Source: Cohaesibacter intestini
GTDB lineage: Bacteria; Pseudomonadota; Alphaproteobacteria; Rhizobiales; Cohaesibacteraceae
Direction: 5' to 3'
Assembly (NCBI RefSeq): GCF_003324485.1
Contig: NZ_QODK01000005.1
Span: 186,001 to 250,000, forward strand
DNA length: 64,000 nt
The position numbers and the translations under genes are program-made. Shown piece after piece: positions 17,750 to 29,578 of this stretch (position 1 is the first letter of the stretch; every line of letters starts with the position of its first letter). The notes beneath the pieces are model-generated. The model was not told where the DNA came from. It made no database searches and was given only the letters and a program-made list of their open reading frames with translations.

Positions 17750-19222
17750 TTATTCAGCGGCAATCGCCGCCGGCTCACCCGCCCGCTTCCAAGGCGGTGT
17801 CAGGCTGTCCCAGCATGGATTATTCAGGGTCATATCCATGTCGCGTGCAAAGATGGCAAAGCCGTCATAGCCGTGATACGGGCCGGAATAATCCCAGCTA
17901 TGCATCTGGCGGAACGGGATGCCCATTTTCTGAAAAATGTATTTTTCCTTGATGCCCGAGCCGATCAGGTCCGGCTTGACGCGATTGACGAAGGCTTCGA
18001 ATTCATAGCCGGTGACATCATCATAGATGAGGGTGGCATTGCCCATTTCAGGGATCGTCCGGTCGTAATCGTCATTATGGGCAAACTCATAGCCGGTGCC
18101 GACCACTTCCATGCCCAGATCTTCATAGGCACCGATGATGTGACGCGAACGCAAGCCGCCCACATAGAGCATGACTTTCTTGCCTTCGAGGCGCGGCCGA
18201 TATTTGTCGACCACGGCCTGCCATTCGGGACGATATTTCTCGATGACCCGTTCGGCGCCTTCCTTGATCTTATCGTCAAAATGCGAGGCAATGTCGCGCA
18301 AGGCTTCTTCGATCTTGGTCGGGCCAAAGAAGTTATATTCCATCCATGGCACGCCAAACTTCTCTTCCATATAGCGCGAGATATAGTTCATCGAGCGATA
18401 GCAATGCAGAAGGTTCAGCTTGGCTTTCGGCGTCTGTTCCATTTCGGCCAAGGTGCCATCACCGGACCATTGGGCAATCACCCGCAAGCCCATTTCCTCA
18501 AGCATGATGCGCGAGGCCCAGGCGTCACCACCGATGTTATAGTCGCCAATGATGGTGACATCATAATCGGTCGCCTCGAACTCCTTGCCCGTTGCCGGAT
18601 CAATGATCCAGTCGCGAATGGCATCGTTGGCAATATGATGCCCCAACGACTGGGACACGCCGCGAAAACCTTCGCAGCGCACAGGCACGACCGGCTTGTT
18701 CAACTGATCGGCCTTCTGTTTGGAAATGGCCTCGATATCGTCACCAATCAGACCAATCGGACATTCGGATTGTACCGAAATCCCCTTGGCCAGCGGGAAC
18801 AGCATTTCGATCTCGTCGATCAGCTTGTCGAGCTTTTTGTCGCCACCAAACACGATGTCCTTTTCCTGAAAATCGGAAGTAAAATTCATCGTGCCGAAGG
18901 TGTTCACCCCCGTATCACCGACATAATAGTTGCGGCGACCGGCGCGGGAATATTGGCCACAGCCGACCGGGCCGTGGGAGATATGGATCATATCCTTGAC
19001 CGGACCCCAGACCACACCCTTCGAACCGGCATAGGAGCAGCCACGAATGGTCATGACGCCGGGCAGGGATTTGCGGTTGGAAGTGATGCATTTGCTCGAT
19101 TTTTCGAGATCAGGATCGTTGACGGCCAGATGCTTGGCGCGGTCGGTCTGCGCTTTCTCCGGATAGACCTCAAGCACTTCCTGGATGAGCGCTTCGGTTT
19201 CTTCTTTTGTCAGATGTGACAT
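17750..19222 (-). CDS. nifD: Nitrogenase MoFe protein alpha subunit
   Basis: Alpha subunit of dinitrogenase carrying FeMo-cofactor. ATG at 19222 gives 490 residues. P-cluster ligands are C62, C88 and C154. The FeMo-cofactor cysteine is C274 ([12 protein letters not shown]), and the cofactor histidine lies in [12 protein letters not shown]195, which hydrogen-bonds cofactor and substrate, is in SLGHHIAND. All active-site residues are intact, so this is a functional Mo-nitrogenase rather than a VnfD/AnfD type. Confidence 0.99.
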   Translation of the reverse strand: MSHLTKEETEALIQEVLEVYPEKAQTDRAKHLAVNDPDLEKSSKCITSNRKSLPGVMTIRGCSYAGSKGVVWGPVKDMIHISHGPVGCGQYSRAGRRNYYVGDTGVNTFGTMNFTSDFQEKDIVFGGDKKLDKLIDEIEMLFPLAKGISVQSECPIGLIGDDIEAISKQKADQLNKPVVPVRCEGFRGVSQSLGHHIANDAIRDWIIDPATGKEFEATDYDVTIIGDYNIGGDAWASRIMLEEMGLRVIAQWSGDGTLAEMEQTPKAKLNLLHCYRSMNYISRYMEEKFGVPWMEYNFFGPTKIEEALRDIASHFDDKIKEGAERVIEKYRPEWQAVVDKYRPRLEGKKVMLYVGGLRSRHIIGAYEDLGMEVVGTGYEFAHNDDYDRTIPEMGNATLIYDDVTGYEFEAFVNRVKPDLIGSGIKEKYIFQKMGIPFRQMHSWDYSGPYHGYDGFAIFARDMDMTLNNPCWDSLTPPWKRAGEPAAIAAE

Positions 19223-19310
19223 AGGGGTTCCCCATTGTGAAGGCGGGGACCAATCCGTCCCACACCTTGTGCAACATTTCAGGGTGTCTGATAGAGACAG
19301 GTTGGCGCGG

Positions 19311-20351
<1,041 letters not shown>

Positions 20352-20392
20352 TTATACGGCAAGGCGGAGATACGACAATTTCCAAAATTCTT

Positions 20393-20408
20393 TGTCGCAG
20401 ATTTTACA
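20393..20408. promoter_or_regulatory. NifA upstream activator sequence (nifH side)
   Basis: TGTCGCAGATTTTACA fits TGT-N10-ACA. It lies 101 bases upstream of the nifH -24 element, the classical distance. Confidence 0.88.
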
Positions 20409-20420
20409 GAATGTCTGCCC

Positions 20421-20460
20421 ATTGTCGGGCATCACGCAAAATGCCCGCAAATGCGACAAT
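20421..20460. repeat. Nested inverted repeat between the nifH and SIR2-like promoters
   Basis: The inner arms CGGGCAT (20426-20432) and ATGCCCG (20441-20447) are perfect. The outer arms ATTGTCG (20421-20427) and CGACAAT (20454-20460) are also perfect. It lies between the two NifA sites and could be a DNA-binding site or a hairpin. Its role is unknown. Confidence 0.6.
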
Positions 20461-20491
20461 GTCACATCCATTCGCCTGACCAGACCCTGAT

Positions 20492-20507
20492 TGTCAGCTT
20501 TGTGACA
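20492..20507. promoter_or_regulatory. NifA upstream activator sequence (SIR2-like gene side)
   Basis: TGTCAGCTTTGTGACA fits TGT-N10-ACA and is itself an inverted repeat. It lies 57 bases upstream of the plus-strand sigma-54 promoter at 20565. Confidence 0.85.
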
Positions 20508-20564
20508 ATCTCTGATCATCCAAATTTCTCATTGCTTTCAAACTCTTAATCGGAACGCGCCCAT

Positions 20565-20580
20565 TGGTCCAAAACTTGCT
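20565..20580 (+). promoter_or_regulatory. Sigma-54 promoter of the SIR2-like gene
   Basis: TGGTCCAAAACTTGCT keeps GG and GC at -24/-12 spacing and lies 40 bases before the start codon of the divergent gene. The match is weaker than for nifH. Confidence 0.75.
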
Positions 20581-20620
20581 CCTGTAAAGACAAAGGTGAC
20601 AAACATACAAAGAGGGCGAT

Positions 20621-21472
20621 ATGAACCGGTCAGACATCGAAACCATCATTGAAAAAATCGCAAGCGGCTCGGTCGTTCCCTATCTCGGCCCCGGTGTGCT
20701 CTATGACGTCCGCCATGACCCATCCGGGGAATCCATGCCCGCCGACAGTGACAGCCTGATCCTTGCCATGAACAGAGGACGCCCGATGGCCCCCAAGCTG
20801 ATGTATGAGTTCCCGCGCGCGGCAATGAATATTGAGCTCAAGCGCGGCAGGCGTTTCATCGAGCAATTTCTAACCAAACTCTATGGTGCGGAAAAATGGA
20901 GCCGCGCCGCCCTGCATGACTGGCTCGCCAGCCTCAAGCCCGCCTATGTCATCGACATCAACCGCGATTTGCAATTGCAGCAAAGCTATCAGCAGGTGCC
21001 CCATTTGCTGGTCCGAGGCATCGCCCGGATTGGCGGCACCGATTATCGCTTCATGCTGCATCAGCATGACGGCGAGACCTATCGCTGCGTAACAATAGAG
21101 GAGGCCGACACCAGCCTGCCGATCCTCTTCAAGCCGTTGGGCTCGCCCCTGCCGCATCCGACCTATATTGCCTCGGACGCCGACTTTGTCGATTATCTCA
21201 CCGAATTGATGGGCGGCTTTGGTGTGCCTGCTTTCCTCAAAAGCCAACGCAAGGGCAAGCAATATCTGTTTCTCGGCATGCGCTTCACCCGCGACACCGA
21301 GCGGATGGTGATGTCGGACATCATTCATGACGCAGCCGAGGAAGCTGGCTGGGCACTGATCCCCAATCCCACCGACAAGGAGCGTCGTTATTGTGCCAAG
21401 AAGGGCATCACCATCATCGAAATGGCATTGCCCGACTTCCTCGATGTCGCCCAAACGGCTGCCTTTGCCTGA
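20621..21472 (+). CDS. SIR2-like protein divergent from nifH
   Basis: 283-residue protein resembling the SIR2_2 group. The N-terminal SGSVVPYLGPGVLYD resembles the glycine-rich NAD-binding loop (GAG-type, here GPG), and the FEP-like FKPLGSPLPHP segment follows at mid-protein. The canonical sirtuin catalytic HG and zinc cysteines are not seen, so deacylase activity is unproven. SIR2-like genes beside nifH occur in other diazotrophs. The sigma-54 promoter and NifA site upstream indicate co-expression with nitrogenase. GAGGG precedes ATG at 20621. Confidence 0.72.
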   Translation: MNRSDIETIIEKIASGSVVPYLGPGVLYDVRHDPSGESMPADSDSLILAMNRGRPMAPKLMYEFPRAAMNIELKRGRRFIEQFLTKLYGAEKWSRAALHDWLASLKPAYVIDINRDLQLQQSYQQVPHLLVRGIARIGGTDYRFMLHQHDGETYRCVTIEEADTSLPILFKPLGSPLPHPTYIASDADFVDYLTELMGGFGVPAFLKSQRKGKQYLFLGMRFTRDTERMVMSDIIHDAAEEAGWALIPNPTDKERRYCAKKGITIIEMALPDFLDVAQTAAFA

Positions 21473-21619
21473 CCGCGCGGATGACGAAGCGGCCGAAAAA
21501 CCAGTTGCGCCCTCGCAGGGAACATGCAAGGGAACAGGCAAGGAAGGGGCAAGACAAGGCTGACAGGCAACGCCAGACAAGCTTCGGCCCCAAAGGACCA
21601 GACCCAAAAGGACGATAAA

Positions 21620-21964
21620 ATGAGCGAATTGCCACCCTGCCCCAAATGCGGCTCGGCCTATTGCTATGAAGATGGCCCCCTGATCATCTGCCCCGAATGC
21701 GCCCATGAATGGTCGCCTGCGGCAGCCGCCGCCGAAGCAGAAGCCAGCGTCATTCGCGATGCCAATGGCACCCCACTGGCCGATGGCGACACCGTCACCG
21801 TTATCAAGGATCTGAAAATCCGCGGCACCAATGACGTGGTCAAGGTTGGCACCAAGGTGAAGAATATCCGCGTTGTCGGCGGCGACCACGATATCGACTG
21901 CAAAATTCCGGGCATCGGCCCAATGGGTCTGAAGTCGGAATTCGTCAAGAAAGTCGCCGACTGA
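21620..21964 (+). CDS. yjdM: PhnA/YjdM family zinc-ribbon protein
   Basis: 114-residue protein with an N-terminal zinc ribbon, CPKC then CPEC ([15 protein letters not shown]... ICPECAHEW), and the conserved PhnA C-terminal domain [15 protein letters not shown] through GLKSEFVKK. Despite the historical name, it is not part of the phosphonate-degrading lyase; its role is unknown. ATG at 21620 follows AAGGA. It lies 147 bases after the SIR2-like gene on the same strand, probably on the same NifA-driven transcript, and is followed by a strong terminator. Confidence 0.85.
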   Translation: MSELPPCPKCGSAYCYEDGPLIICPECAHEWSPAAAAAEAEASVIRDANGTPLADGDTVTVIKDLKIRGTNDVVKVGTKVKNIRVVGGDHDIDCKIPGIGPMGLKSEFVKKVAD

Positions 21965-21984
21965 GCTCAGTCAGGCGAAAAGAC

Positions 21985-22024
21985 AAAAGGGCATGACCGC
22001 TTTCCCGGTCCTGCCCTTTTTTTT
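21985..22024. terminator. Bidirectional terminator between yjdM and nifQ
   Basis: AAAGGGCATGACCG pairs with CGGTCCTGCCCTTT, followed by a run of T on the plus strand and A-rich sequence on the other side. It serves the convergent yjdM and nifQ ends. Confidence 0.88.
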
Positions 22025-22028
22025 GCCG

Positions 22029-22622
22029 TTACTCGAACATGCCTTCCTCGGCAAAGCAGACCTTATATTCTGAGCAGGTCTCACACGAAGGCGAGCGGCA
22101 GAGGATAAAGCCCTCTTTGGCACAGAGCTGGCGGTAGAAGAATTTCTTCCAGCGCATATTCTTGTCATTCTGCGCGGCCAGCGGGCGGAAATTGTGCAAC
22201 AACATCTGCCCCAAAAATGGACGAGAAAAAAGCCCTAAATCCGACCAGAGATGGTCTGACCCCATGCAGCCCGTCGCGATGATCTGGGCCATCCAGACCT
22301 CGCTGTCCGACAGCCCACTGCGATGCTCCAGCAGCAGGCTGCGCACGTCATCAAGTTCCGGTGCCCGCTCCGGTTCAACTTCCAGCCGCACCTCACAGTC
22401 CATGCGATCAAGCGATGGAAAATGATAGGCCAGCAAAGCCTCAAAACTGGCCTTATCCAAACCCAGAAATCGCGGCATCGCGCCTTGGCCAACCATCCAA
22501 CTGGCCAGAATCTGAGACAGAAAATCAGCATTGGAATCCGGACGCGCAGCAGCCCTCAGACGCGCATAGGGCGCCTGAGGGCTTAGAGACTGATCCAGCA
22601 TCACAGCAGACCTGCTACCCAT
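22029..22622 (-). CDS. nifQ: Molybdenum-processing protein NifQ
   Basis: NifQ delivers molybdenum to NifEN/NifH for FeMo-cofactor. The hallmark C-x4-C-x2-C-x5-C motif is at C175, C180, C183 and C189 near the C-terminus. ATG at 22622 shares a base with the stop of the upstream ferredoxin gene (TGATG), giving 197 residues. An internal ATG at 22601 is an alternative start. Last gene of the nifB operon; as in Pseudomonas stutzeri, nifQ sits at the nifB side of the island. Confidence 0.93.
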   Translation of the reverse strand: MGSRSAVMLDQSLSPQAPYARLRAAARPDSNADFLSQILASWMVGQGAMPRFLGLDKASFEALLAYHFPSLDRMDCEVRLEVEPERAPELDDVRSLLLEHRSGLSDSEVWMAQIIATGCMGSDHLWSDLGLFSRPFLGQMLLHNFRPLAAQNDKNMRWKKFFYRQLCAKEGFILCRSPSCETCSEYKVCFAEEGMFE

Positions 22623-22981
22623 CAGGCACGCTCATAGGTGACGCGAATATCTTCATCACGCACGATCATCTGACAGGCCAGCCGCCAGTCGCTGGGCATA
22701 TCATTGACGATGATCTGCTCCAGATCGTCCTTGCTGATCTTGCCGATCTCGCGCAGGACGGTCTTTTCCTTGTCGGTCATATGCACGCCCATATGGGTCG
22801 GCCCGCCGTCAATATCAGTCACCTTGATGACACAAGATCCGCATTCGCCATCGCCACAGTCAAAGGCAATCGGCACTTTGAATTCCTTGGCCAGCGACAG
22901 CACGGTTTTCTTGTGGCTGCCCGCAGGCGCATAAATTTCCATCTCGTCAAATTCGGGATGCTGGAAGATGATTTTCGGCAT
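22622..22981 (-). CDS. FeSII/Shethna-type [2Fe-2S] ferredoxin (nitrogenase protection)
   Basis: 119-residue [2Fe-2S] protein with ligands C42, C47, C50 and C103. It matches Azotobacter FeSII in the features I remember: a TDKEKTVLREIGK loop, then a lysine/acid region, SDWRLACQMIV and RDEDIRVTY at the end. FeSII binds oxidised MoFe and Fe proteins and locks them in an inactive, oxygen-tolerant complex. It lies between fdxD and nifQ in the nifB operon. It could be an ordinary electron carrier, but the extended insert around residues 68-95 favours FeSII. Confidence 0.8.
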   Translation of the reverse strand: MPKIIFQHPEFDEMEIYAPAGSHKKTVLSLAKEFKVPIAFDCGDGECGSCVIKVTDIDGGPTHMGVHMTDKEKTVLREIGKISKDDLEQIIVNDMPSDWRLACQMIVRDEDIRVTYERA

Positions 22982-23009
22982 CTTGTTTCTCCTTCATGGT
23001 TGGAGCAAA

Positions 23010-24664
<1,655 letters not shown>

Positions 24665-24675
24665 GGTCACGTTCC

Positions 24676-24951
24676 TTACAGGATCCCTTCGGCCACCAAG
24701 GCGGCGATACGCTCAGGCGGAATGCCGGTCAGCGAGCCGGGCGGATTGACCACCTCGCCAAATTGATCAAGGATCGCCCCTTCCACCGGGCAAATGCTGG
24801 CGCATTGGGACACCGCATAGTCCCCGTCGCAATGACTGCAGGCCCGGCTGTCGATGACAAACCGACTCTCCCCTTGCGCAATCGCCTTAGTTGGGCAGAC
24901 ATCCATGCAGGCATGGCAGGACACACAAAGATCACTGATCTGATAGCTCAT
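24676..24951 (-). CDS. fdxN: 2[4Fe-4S] ferredoxin FdxN-like next to nifB
   Basis: 91-residue ferredoxin with cluster ligands C9, C12, C15, C19 and C38, C41, C50, C54. AAGGA precedes ATG at 24951. FdxN-type ferredoxins beside nifB supply electrons for the radical-SAM reaction of NifB or for nitrogenase. It ends with a C-terminal extension of about 30 residues (IPPERIAALVAEGIL). Confidence 0.9.
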   Translation of the reverse strand: MSYQISDLCVSCHACMDVCPTKAIAQGESRFVIDSRACSHCDGDYAVSQCASICPVEGAILDQFGEVVNPPGSLTGIPPERIAALVAEGIL

Positions 24952-24975
24952 GCTGGTTTCCTTATCTTGCCCGCA

Positions 24976-26538
24976 TCAGGCGCTGATTGGCCGGGTTGTG
25001 GCTGCAGCGTCCAGAGCGCCGCCCTCATACAATTCGCGATAAACCGCCATCACGGCGTCAGCAATCGGCTCCATGGCATGCTCGCCATTGGGCGCGATAC
25101 CCGCCGCCTCCAATTGATCCCACGGCTCGAAGCCGATCTTCGAGCAAAGCACTGCTTCGCAATCTGAAAGCATCCGGATGGTCTTTTGCAGGGTGGTTTC
25201 CCCATCGCCGCAACTGGTGTCGCCGCTGCAATATTGCTCGGTCTTGCGATGGCCAACCAGCCGCGCCCCTGTGGGAGTGGCTTCATAGATCATGAATTCC
25301 TTGGCATGACCGAAATGCTGATTGATCAGCCCCTGCCCTTGACTGGCCACAGCCATCTGCACCGGGCGCAAATCAGCAGGAAGACCAGAAAGGTCTTTGC
25401 TTGTTTGACCAACCGACAGGCCGTTATAGGTGAAGAGAGTTCGGGCGCTGCCAGCTCCCGACTGCAGCTGCAATTGTGCCTTGAGGTCGGCAGCACGCTC
25501 TTTCTTCCGCGTCCGGTCCGCTTCGATTTGCGCATGGACCTCGGCCCGCTCTTTCATTGCCGCCTGATAGTCGATCTCCAACCCGTCAATTTTGGCCAGC
25601 GTGAAGTCTTCGCCGCGGTCTTCCCCCAATAGACCAACCGCGTCGGCGCGGCATTGGCGGCAATGGCGCATCATATTCATATCGCCACAGGCATCTTGCA
25701 GCGTGGTCAACTCGGCCTGCGTTGGTCCACGCTGGCCCATCACCCCATAATAGGTGCCATGCTCGGCTTCAGCGATCAGCGGCATGACATTATGCAGAAA
25801 CGCCCCCTTGGCGCGGATCACCTTGCTGACCTCTTCCAAATGGGCATCATTGACGCCGGGGATCATCACCGAATTGACTTTGACCAAAATGCCCTTCTCG
25901 ATCAGCATCTCAAGGCCACGCAATTGCCGCTCAAGCAGGATTTTTGCCGCTTTCACCCCGCGCATGCGGCGATTCTTCCAAAAAATCCATGGATAGATTT
26001 GCGCCCCGATTTCCGGGTCCACCGCATTGATGGTGATGGTCACATGATCGACATTATACTGGGCCAATTCCTCAACACAGTCCGGCAAGGCCAGCCCGTT
26101 GGTCGAGACGCAGAGCTTGATATCCGGGGCTTTTTCCGACAATTGACGAAAGGTCTCGAAGGTGCGCGCCGGATTGGCCAGTGGATCGCCGGGACCAGCC
26201 ACCCCCAAAACCGTCATTTGCGGGATCGAGGCGGCCACCGCCAGCGTTTTGCGGACGGCCTGCTCCGGGGTCAATACTTCAGAGACAACACCGGGACGGC
26301 TCTCATTGGCGCAATCATATTTGCGATTGCAATAGTTGCACTGGATGTTGCAGGCCGGTGCCACCGCCACATGCATACGGGCATAATGGTGATGCGCCTC
26401 TTCGGAATAGCAGGGATGATCTTTGATCCGATCGCGAATGCTGTCGGGCAACGCGTCAACATGATCCTTGGAACTGCCACAGGACACTTGCGTGCATCCC
26501 GCTGCATCATTCTGCTGGTCTGGCCCGAACACATCCAT
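24976..26538 (-). CDS. nifB: FeMo-cofactor precursor synthase NifB
   Basis: Radical-SAM enzyme that fuses [4Fe-4S] units into NifB-co. ATG at 26538 is chosen over 26568 because the sigma-54 transcription start is predicted near 26573. The resulting 520 residues have the radical-SAM triad C63, C67, C70 (ACNIQCNYC). The NifX-type cofactor-binding C-terminal domain, from about residue 400, contains [19 protein letters not shown]. The first gene of a long operon ending in nifQ. Confidence 0.97.
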   Translation of the reverse strand: MDVFGPDQQNDAAGCTQVSCGSSKDHVDALPDSIRDRIKDHPCYSEEAHHHYARMHVAVAPACNIQCNYCNRKYDCANESRPGVVSEVLTPEQAVRKTLAVAASIPQMTVLGVAGPGDPLANPARTFETFRQLSEKAPDIKLCVSTNGLALPDCVEELAQYNVDHVTITINAVDPEIGAQIYPWIFWKNRRMRGVKAAKILLERQLRGLEMLIEKGILVKVNSVMIPGVNDAHLEEVSKVIRAKGAFLHNVMPLIAEAEHGTYYGVMGQRGPTQAELTTLQDACGDMNMMRHCRQCRADAVGLLGEDRGEDFTLAKIDGLEIDYQAAMKERAEVHAQIEADRTRKKERAADLKAQLQLQSGAGSARTLFTYNGLSVGQTSKDLSGLPADLRPVQMAVASQGQGLINQHFGHAKEFMIYEATPTGARLVGHRKTEQYCSGDTSCGDGETTLQKTIRMLSDCEAVLCSKIGFEPWDQLEAAGIAPNGEHAMEPIADAVMAVYRELYEGGALDAAATTRPISA

Positions 26539-26583
26539 GCTCCGCGTCCCCTTATTGCCAAAAGTCAAAGTCGACCAAGACTT

Positions 26584-26599
26584 TGCAAGGGGCGTGCCA
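26584..26599 (-). promoter_or_regulatory. Sigma-54 promoter of nifB operon
   Basis: The minus strand reads TGGCACGCCCCTTGCA, an ideal -24/-12 element. Confidence 0.95.
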
Positions 26600-26666
26600 G
26601 CAGCTTAATTTCAAACCAAAACATTGAATTAAAAAGGAAAAATCAAACACTCATACAGATCATGAT

Positions 26667-26682
26667 TGTCGACTATCTGACA
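26667..26682. promoter_or_regulatory. NifA upstream activator sequence for nifB
   Basis: TGTCGACTATCTGACA fits TGT-N10-ACA and lies 68 bases upstream of the nifB -24 element. Confidence 0.88.
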
Positions 26683-26736
26683 ATCGGAGGGAAGGATGTG
26701 TGCACGTTTCACAACAATCCTCTTCCCCTTCATGTA

Positions 26737-28377
26737 TCATATCTTGCGCACCGAAATGCCGAGGATCTTGATCCGATAGGCGATCTGGCGTGGTGTCATG
26801 TCGAGCAAGCGTGCGGCCTTGGCCTGCACCCAGCCAGCCTCTTCCAAAGCGGCAATCACCCGCTCACGCTCATCGAGTTCTTCGTCATGCCAGGCCTTGG
26901 CTGGTGTGGTGGAGGGCTCGGCAGCATGCGAGGCCGTTTTGAGGATCGGCGGCAGGGGTTGAGACGGCACCCCGACCAGAGCCTTTTCCGGCAAGCCGGT
27001 CAGCGATACCGTTTCCCGGTCGATGATACCGGTTGGGCTCATCACGCTGGCCCGCTCAAGACAATTTTCCAGCTCCCGCACATTGCCCGGCCATGTATGC
27101 CGCATCAGTAGACGGATGGCACTATCCTTCAGCGTCAGCGGACGGCCTTGCTGGCTGCCGATCTTGGCGATCAGAAAACGCGCCAGATCGGGAATGTCAT
27201 CCATTCGATCCTGCAGCGAGGGCATATTGATCGCCATCACATTCAGCCGGTAATAGAGATCTTCGCGGAAGTCGCCATTTTCAATTGAGGCTTCCAGATC
27301 CTTGTTGGTTGCCGCGATGATCCGCACATCGACCTTGATGGTTTTGTTGCCGCCCACCCGTTCAAACTCACCTTCCTGCAACACCCGCAGCAGCTTCGAT
27401 TGAAAGGCCGGCGTGATCTCGCCAATTTCATCAAGAAACAGGGTGCCCCCATCCGCCTCCTCAAACCGTCCCTTGCGCATCGAGGTCGCACCGGTAAAGG
27501 CCCCTTTCTCGTGGCCAAACAATTCGGATTCGAGCAGATTGTCTGGTAAGGCTGCGCAATTGAGCTTGAGGATTGGCTCACGCGCCCGCGGCGAATTATA
27601 GTGGATGGCATTGGCAATCAGCTCCTTGCCCGTGCCGCTTTCCCCGCGGATCAGCACCGTGGTGTTCCATTTGGCCACCAGCCGAACCTGATCAAACACC
27701 ATCCGCATGGCTTCGGTCTCACCCACAACATTCTCAAAACCATGCTGCCGTTTGACCCGGCGACGCAGACTGTCCCGCTCGGCCCGCAATTCATTCTGTT
27801 CCGCCTGCACAGCGCTAGACAGCTGCAACACGCGCCCGATGAGGGAAGCGATCATCTGCACCAGTTTGGCATTGTCTTCCAAAAAGCGATCGCCATTGTT
27901 TGGTTGCACCGCGAGCACGCCCACGGCCACATCGCCACCAGTGAAAATCGGTGCACCAATGAAGGGGAGATCCGGGTCATACATGCCCAGACGATCGAGA
28001 AAGCGCGGCTCGTCCGCAATCCGGCGCACAAGGATCAGTTTTTTCTCGCTCAGAATCGATCCGACAATGCCTTCGCCGGGTTGGTAACGCACATTCTTGG
28101 TATAGATCGAATGGTCCTGATGCATGTCGGTGATCTTAAGATCTCCGCTTGTCTCATCGACCAAACAGATCATGCCATAGTGAAGGCGTCCTTCCTCATG
28201 CAACAGCTTCAAAACCTCTTGCGAGGTTTCCTCAAGATTGAGGGATTGGCCAAGCAACTGGCTGACCTGATACAGGGTGTCCAGCTCCTGACGGTAAAAG
28301 GAGCAATAAACAGGATGAGGGCAAACGCCCTCCGTCCTGTTGGGCGGGCTTGGTCTAGAAGATGGATCGGCTCTCAT
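26737..28377 (-). CDS. nifA: Nif-specific sigma-54 activator NifA
   Basis: Master activator of nif promoters. Domains: GAF about 35-180; AAA+ with Walker A GESGTGKE (245-252), the sigma-54 loop GAFTGA (292-297) and Walker B GTLFLDE (311-317); a linker 455-500; Fis-type HTH 517-542 ([22 protein letters not shown]). Cysteines in the AAA domain are only C274 and C439. The CxxxxC linker motif of oxygen-sensitive alphaproteobacterial NifA is absent. ATG at 28377 gives 546 residues; the start is not firm because the Shine-Dalgarno is weak. It lies 23 bases downstream of the NifL-like gene. Confidence 0.95.
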   Translation of the reverse strand: MRADPSSRPSPPNRTEGVCPHPVYCSFYRQELDTLYQVSQLLGQSLNLEETSQEVLKLLHEEGRLHYGMICLVDETSGDLKITDMHQDHSIYTKNVRYQPGEGIVGSILSEKKLILVRRIADEPRFLDRLGMYDPDLPFIGAPIFTGGDVAVGVLAVQPNNGDRFLEDNAKLVQMIASLIGRVLQLSSAVQAEQNELRAERDSLRRRVKRQHGFENVVGETEAMRMVFDQVRLVAKWNTTVLIRGESGTGKELIANAIHYNSPRAREPILKLNCAALPDNLLESELFGHEKGAFTGATSMRKGRFEEADGGTLFLDEIGEITPAFQSKLLRVLQEGEFERVGGNKTIKVDVRIIAATNKDLEASIENGDFREDLYYRLNVMAINMPSLQDRMDDIPDLARFLIAKIGSQQGRPLTLKDSAIRLLMRHTWPGNVRELENCLERASVMSPTGIIDRETVSLTGLPEKALVGVPSQPLPPILKTASHAAEPSTTPAKAWHDEELDERERVIAALEEAGWVQAKAARLLDMTPRQIAYRIKILGISVRKI

Positions 28378-28400
28378 ATCACTCGCAATCTCCGTGCTGA

Positions 28401-29279
28401 TCAACAAGCAGGCATTGTGATGCAGAGGAAGCAGCCGGAGCTGCCGTTGCTTCTGATCTCCATCTCCCCATGGAGTTCGGTTAAAATCTGATGGGCAATG
28501 GCCAACCCCATGCCCGAGCGATGCTTGGTCCCACGCCAAGCGGTAAAGAAGGGTTCGAACACTTTCGCACGCAGGGATTTTTCTATGCCAGGGCCACTGT
28601 CATGAATGCTAATCTCGATCATTCCATCTTGCGCGGTTGTCGAGCGAATGCTGACATCCCGCCCCTTTGCCCCCTCCTGTCCCACGGCGATAATTGCATT
28701 GGACAGCACGATACGAAGCAGGATCCTGAGGCCGATTTCGTCGCCAAAGGTCATCGGCAAATCGGATTTGGCCCGCCAGTCGACAACAATCCCGTGATAG
28801 GCAAGATCATCGGCCATGATGACCAGACAATCGCGAATGGCTTCATTCACATTGACCGGCCCATGCACCACATGCTTCTTGTCCGGCTCCGAGAGCCTGA
28901 GGGTCTCAATCGCTGCGTGGCCGGACTCCAGCGCTTCATCCAGCGCATATTCCATCGGCGTGCAATGATGCTCCCGATTCTGGTCCTGGTCCTGCAAATG
29001 ACAGCGATTGAGATTGTTCGACATCGCCTGCACAACATTCAGCGGTTTTTGCAACAGATAGAGCGCCCCATCGATCATCTCGCGGGTGCGATACTCCATT
29101 TCCGTCTCCGCCATGCGGGCCCGGATGGCATGCAGCCGGGCCTTCTCATATTGCTGCTTCTGAAAGTCGATCAACTGACAGTGGCTCGCGCATTCCATCG
29201 AAGGCCCCAAAGCAGGGCCAGAGGAAGGAATCGCGGAATGGACGGGCCCCGACATTGGCTTGATAGATAGGTCTGACAT
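28401..29279 (-). CDS. nifL: NifL-like GHKL anti-activator lacking PAS domains
   Basis: 292-residue protein upstream of nifA and apparently co-transcribed with it. The C-terminal GHKL ATP-binding domain is clear: N-box N194 (IVLSNAI), G1 HDSGPGI (226-232), F-box FEPFFTAW and G2 GMGLAIAHQI (256-265). The helix before it carries LLQKPLNVVQA (75-85), like NifL. At the phospho-acceptor position of histidine kinases it has Tyr74 instead of His. Classical NifL is about 500 residues with two N-terminal PAS domains, one binding FAD; here there are only about 60 residues before the helix. C30, C34, C93, H94, H104, H105 and C106 could bind metal or react with oxygen. The 300 bases upstream contain no missing PAS fragment. 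Confidence 0.75.
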   Translation of the reverse strand: MSDLSIKPMSGPVHSAIPSSGPALGPSMECASHCQLIDFQKQQYEKARLHAIRARMAETEMEYRTREMIDGALYLLQKPLNVVQAMSNNLNRCHLQDQDQNREHHCTPMEYALDEALESGHAAIETLRLSEPDKKHVVHGPVNVNEAIRDCLVIMADDLAYHGIVVDWRAKSDLPMTFGDEIGLRILLRIVLSNAIIAVGQEGAKGRDVSIRSTTAQDGMIEISIHDSGPGIEKSLRAKVFEPFFTAWRGTKHRSGMGLAIAHQILTELHGEMEIRSNGSSGCFLCITMPAC

Positions 29280-29376
29280 GGCTATGCAGCTTCTCTTTGA
29301 TCATTCACCAGAAAAGCAATGCAAAATACGTGCCGAAGAAGATTCCTTGAATTTCCTAGATATTTTTACGTCCAAA

Positions 29377-29392
29377 TGTCACCTTTGCTACA
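29377..29392. promoter_or_regulatory. NifA upstream activator sequence for rnf
   Basis: TGTCACCTTTGCTACA fits TGT-N10-ACA. It lies 122 bases upstream of the rnfA sigma-54 promoter and about 98 bases upstream of the divergent nifL-like start. No -24/-12 element was found on the nifL side. Confidence 0.82.
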
Positions 29393-29513
29393 AAAACAAG
29401 CCGATCAAAGTCAAAATTGTAGCAATCTTCTCACAAATACGTAATTGCACTACGTATATCTTCCTTCAAGATTTCCGCCACCTTTGCGCCTTCTAACCAG
29501 ACCAAAAGTAACT

Positions 29514-29529
29514 TGGCACGGTTAATGCA
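29514..29529 (+). promoter_or_regulatory. Sigma-54 promoter of rnfABCDGEH
   Basis: TGGCACGGTTAATGCA has an ideal -24 half and a -12 half with A in place of the first T. It lies 50 bases before the rnfA ATG. Confidence 0.87.
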
Positions 29530-29578
29530 GATTGCCAGTTGACGACTTGAAATCAACAAGCAATCGGCTAGGCGTATC

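Noticed and set aside
17678-19219. 513-codon plus-strand frame opposite nifD
   Set aside because: Antisense shadow of nifD without recognisable protein motifs.
29280-29578. Possible missing PAS domain upstream of the nifL-like gene
   Set aside because: The 300 bases are AT-rich, contain the NifA site and the rnf promoter, and show no PAS-like reading frame on the minus strand.
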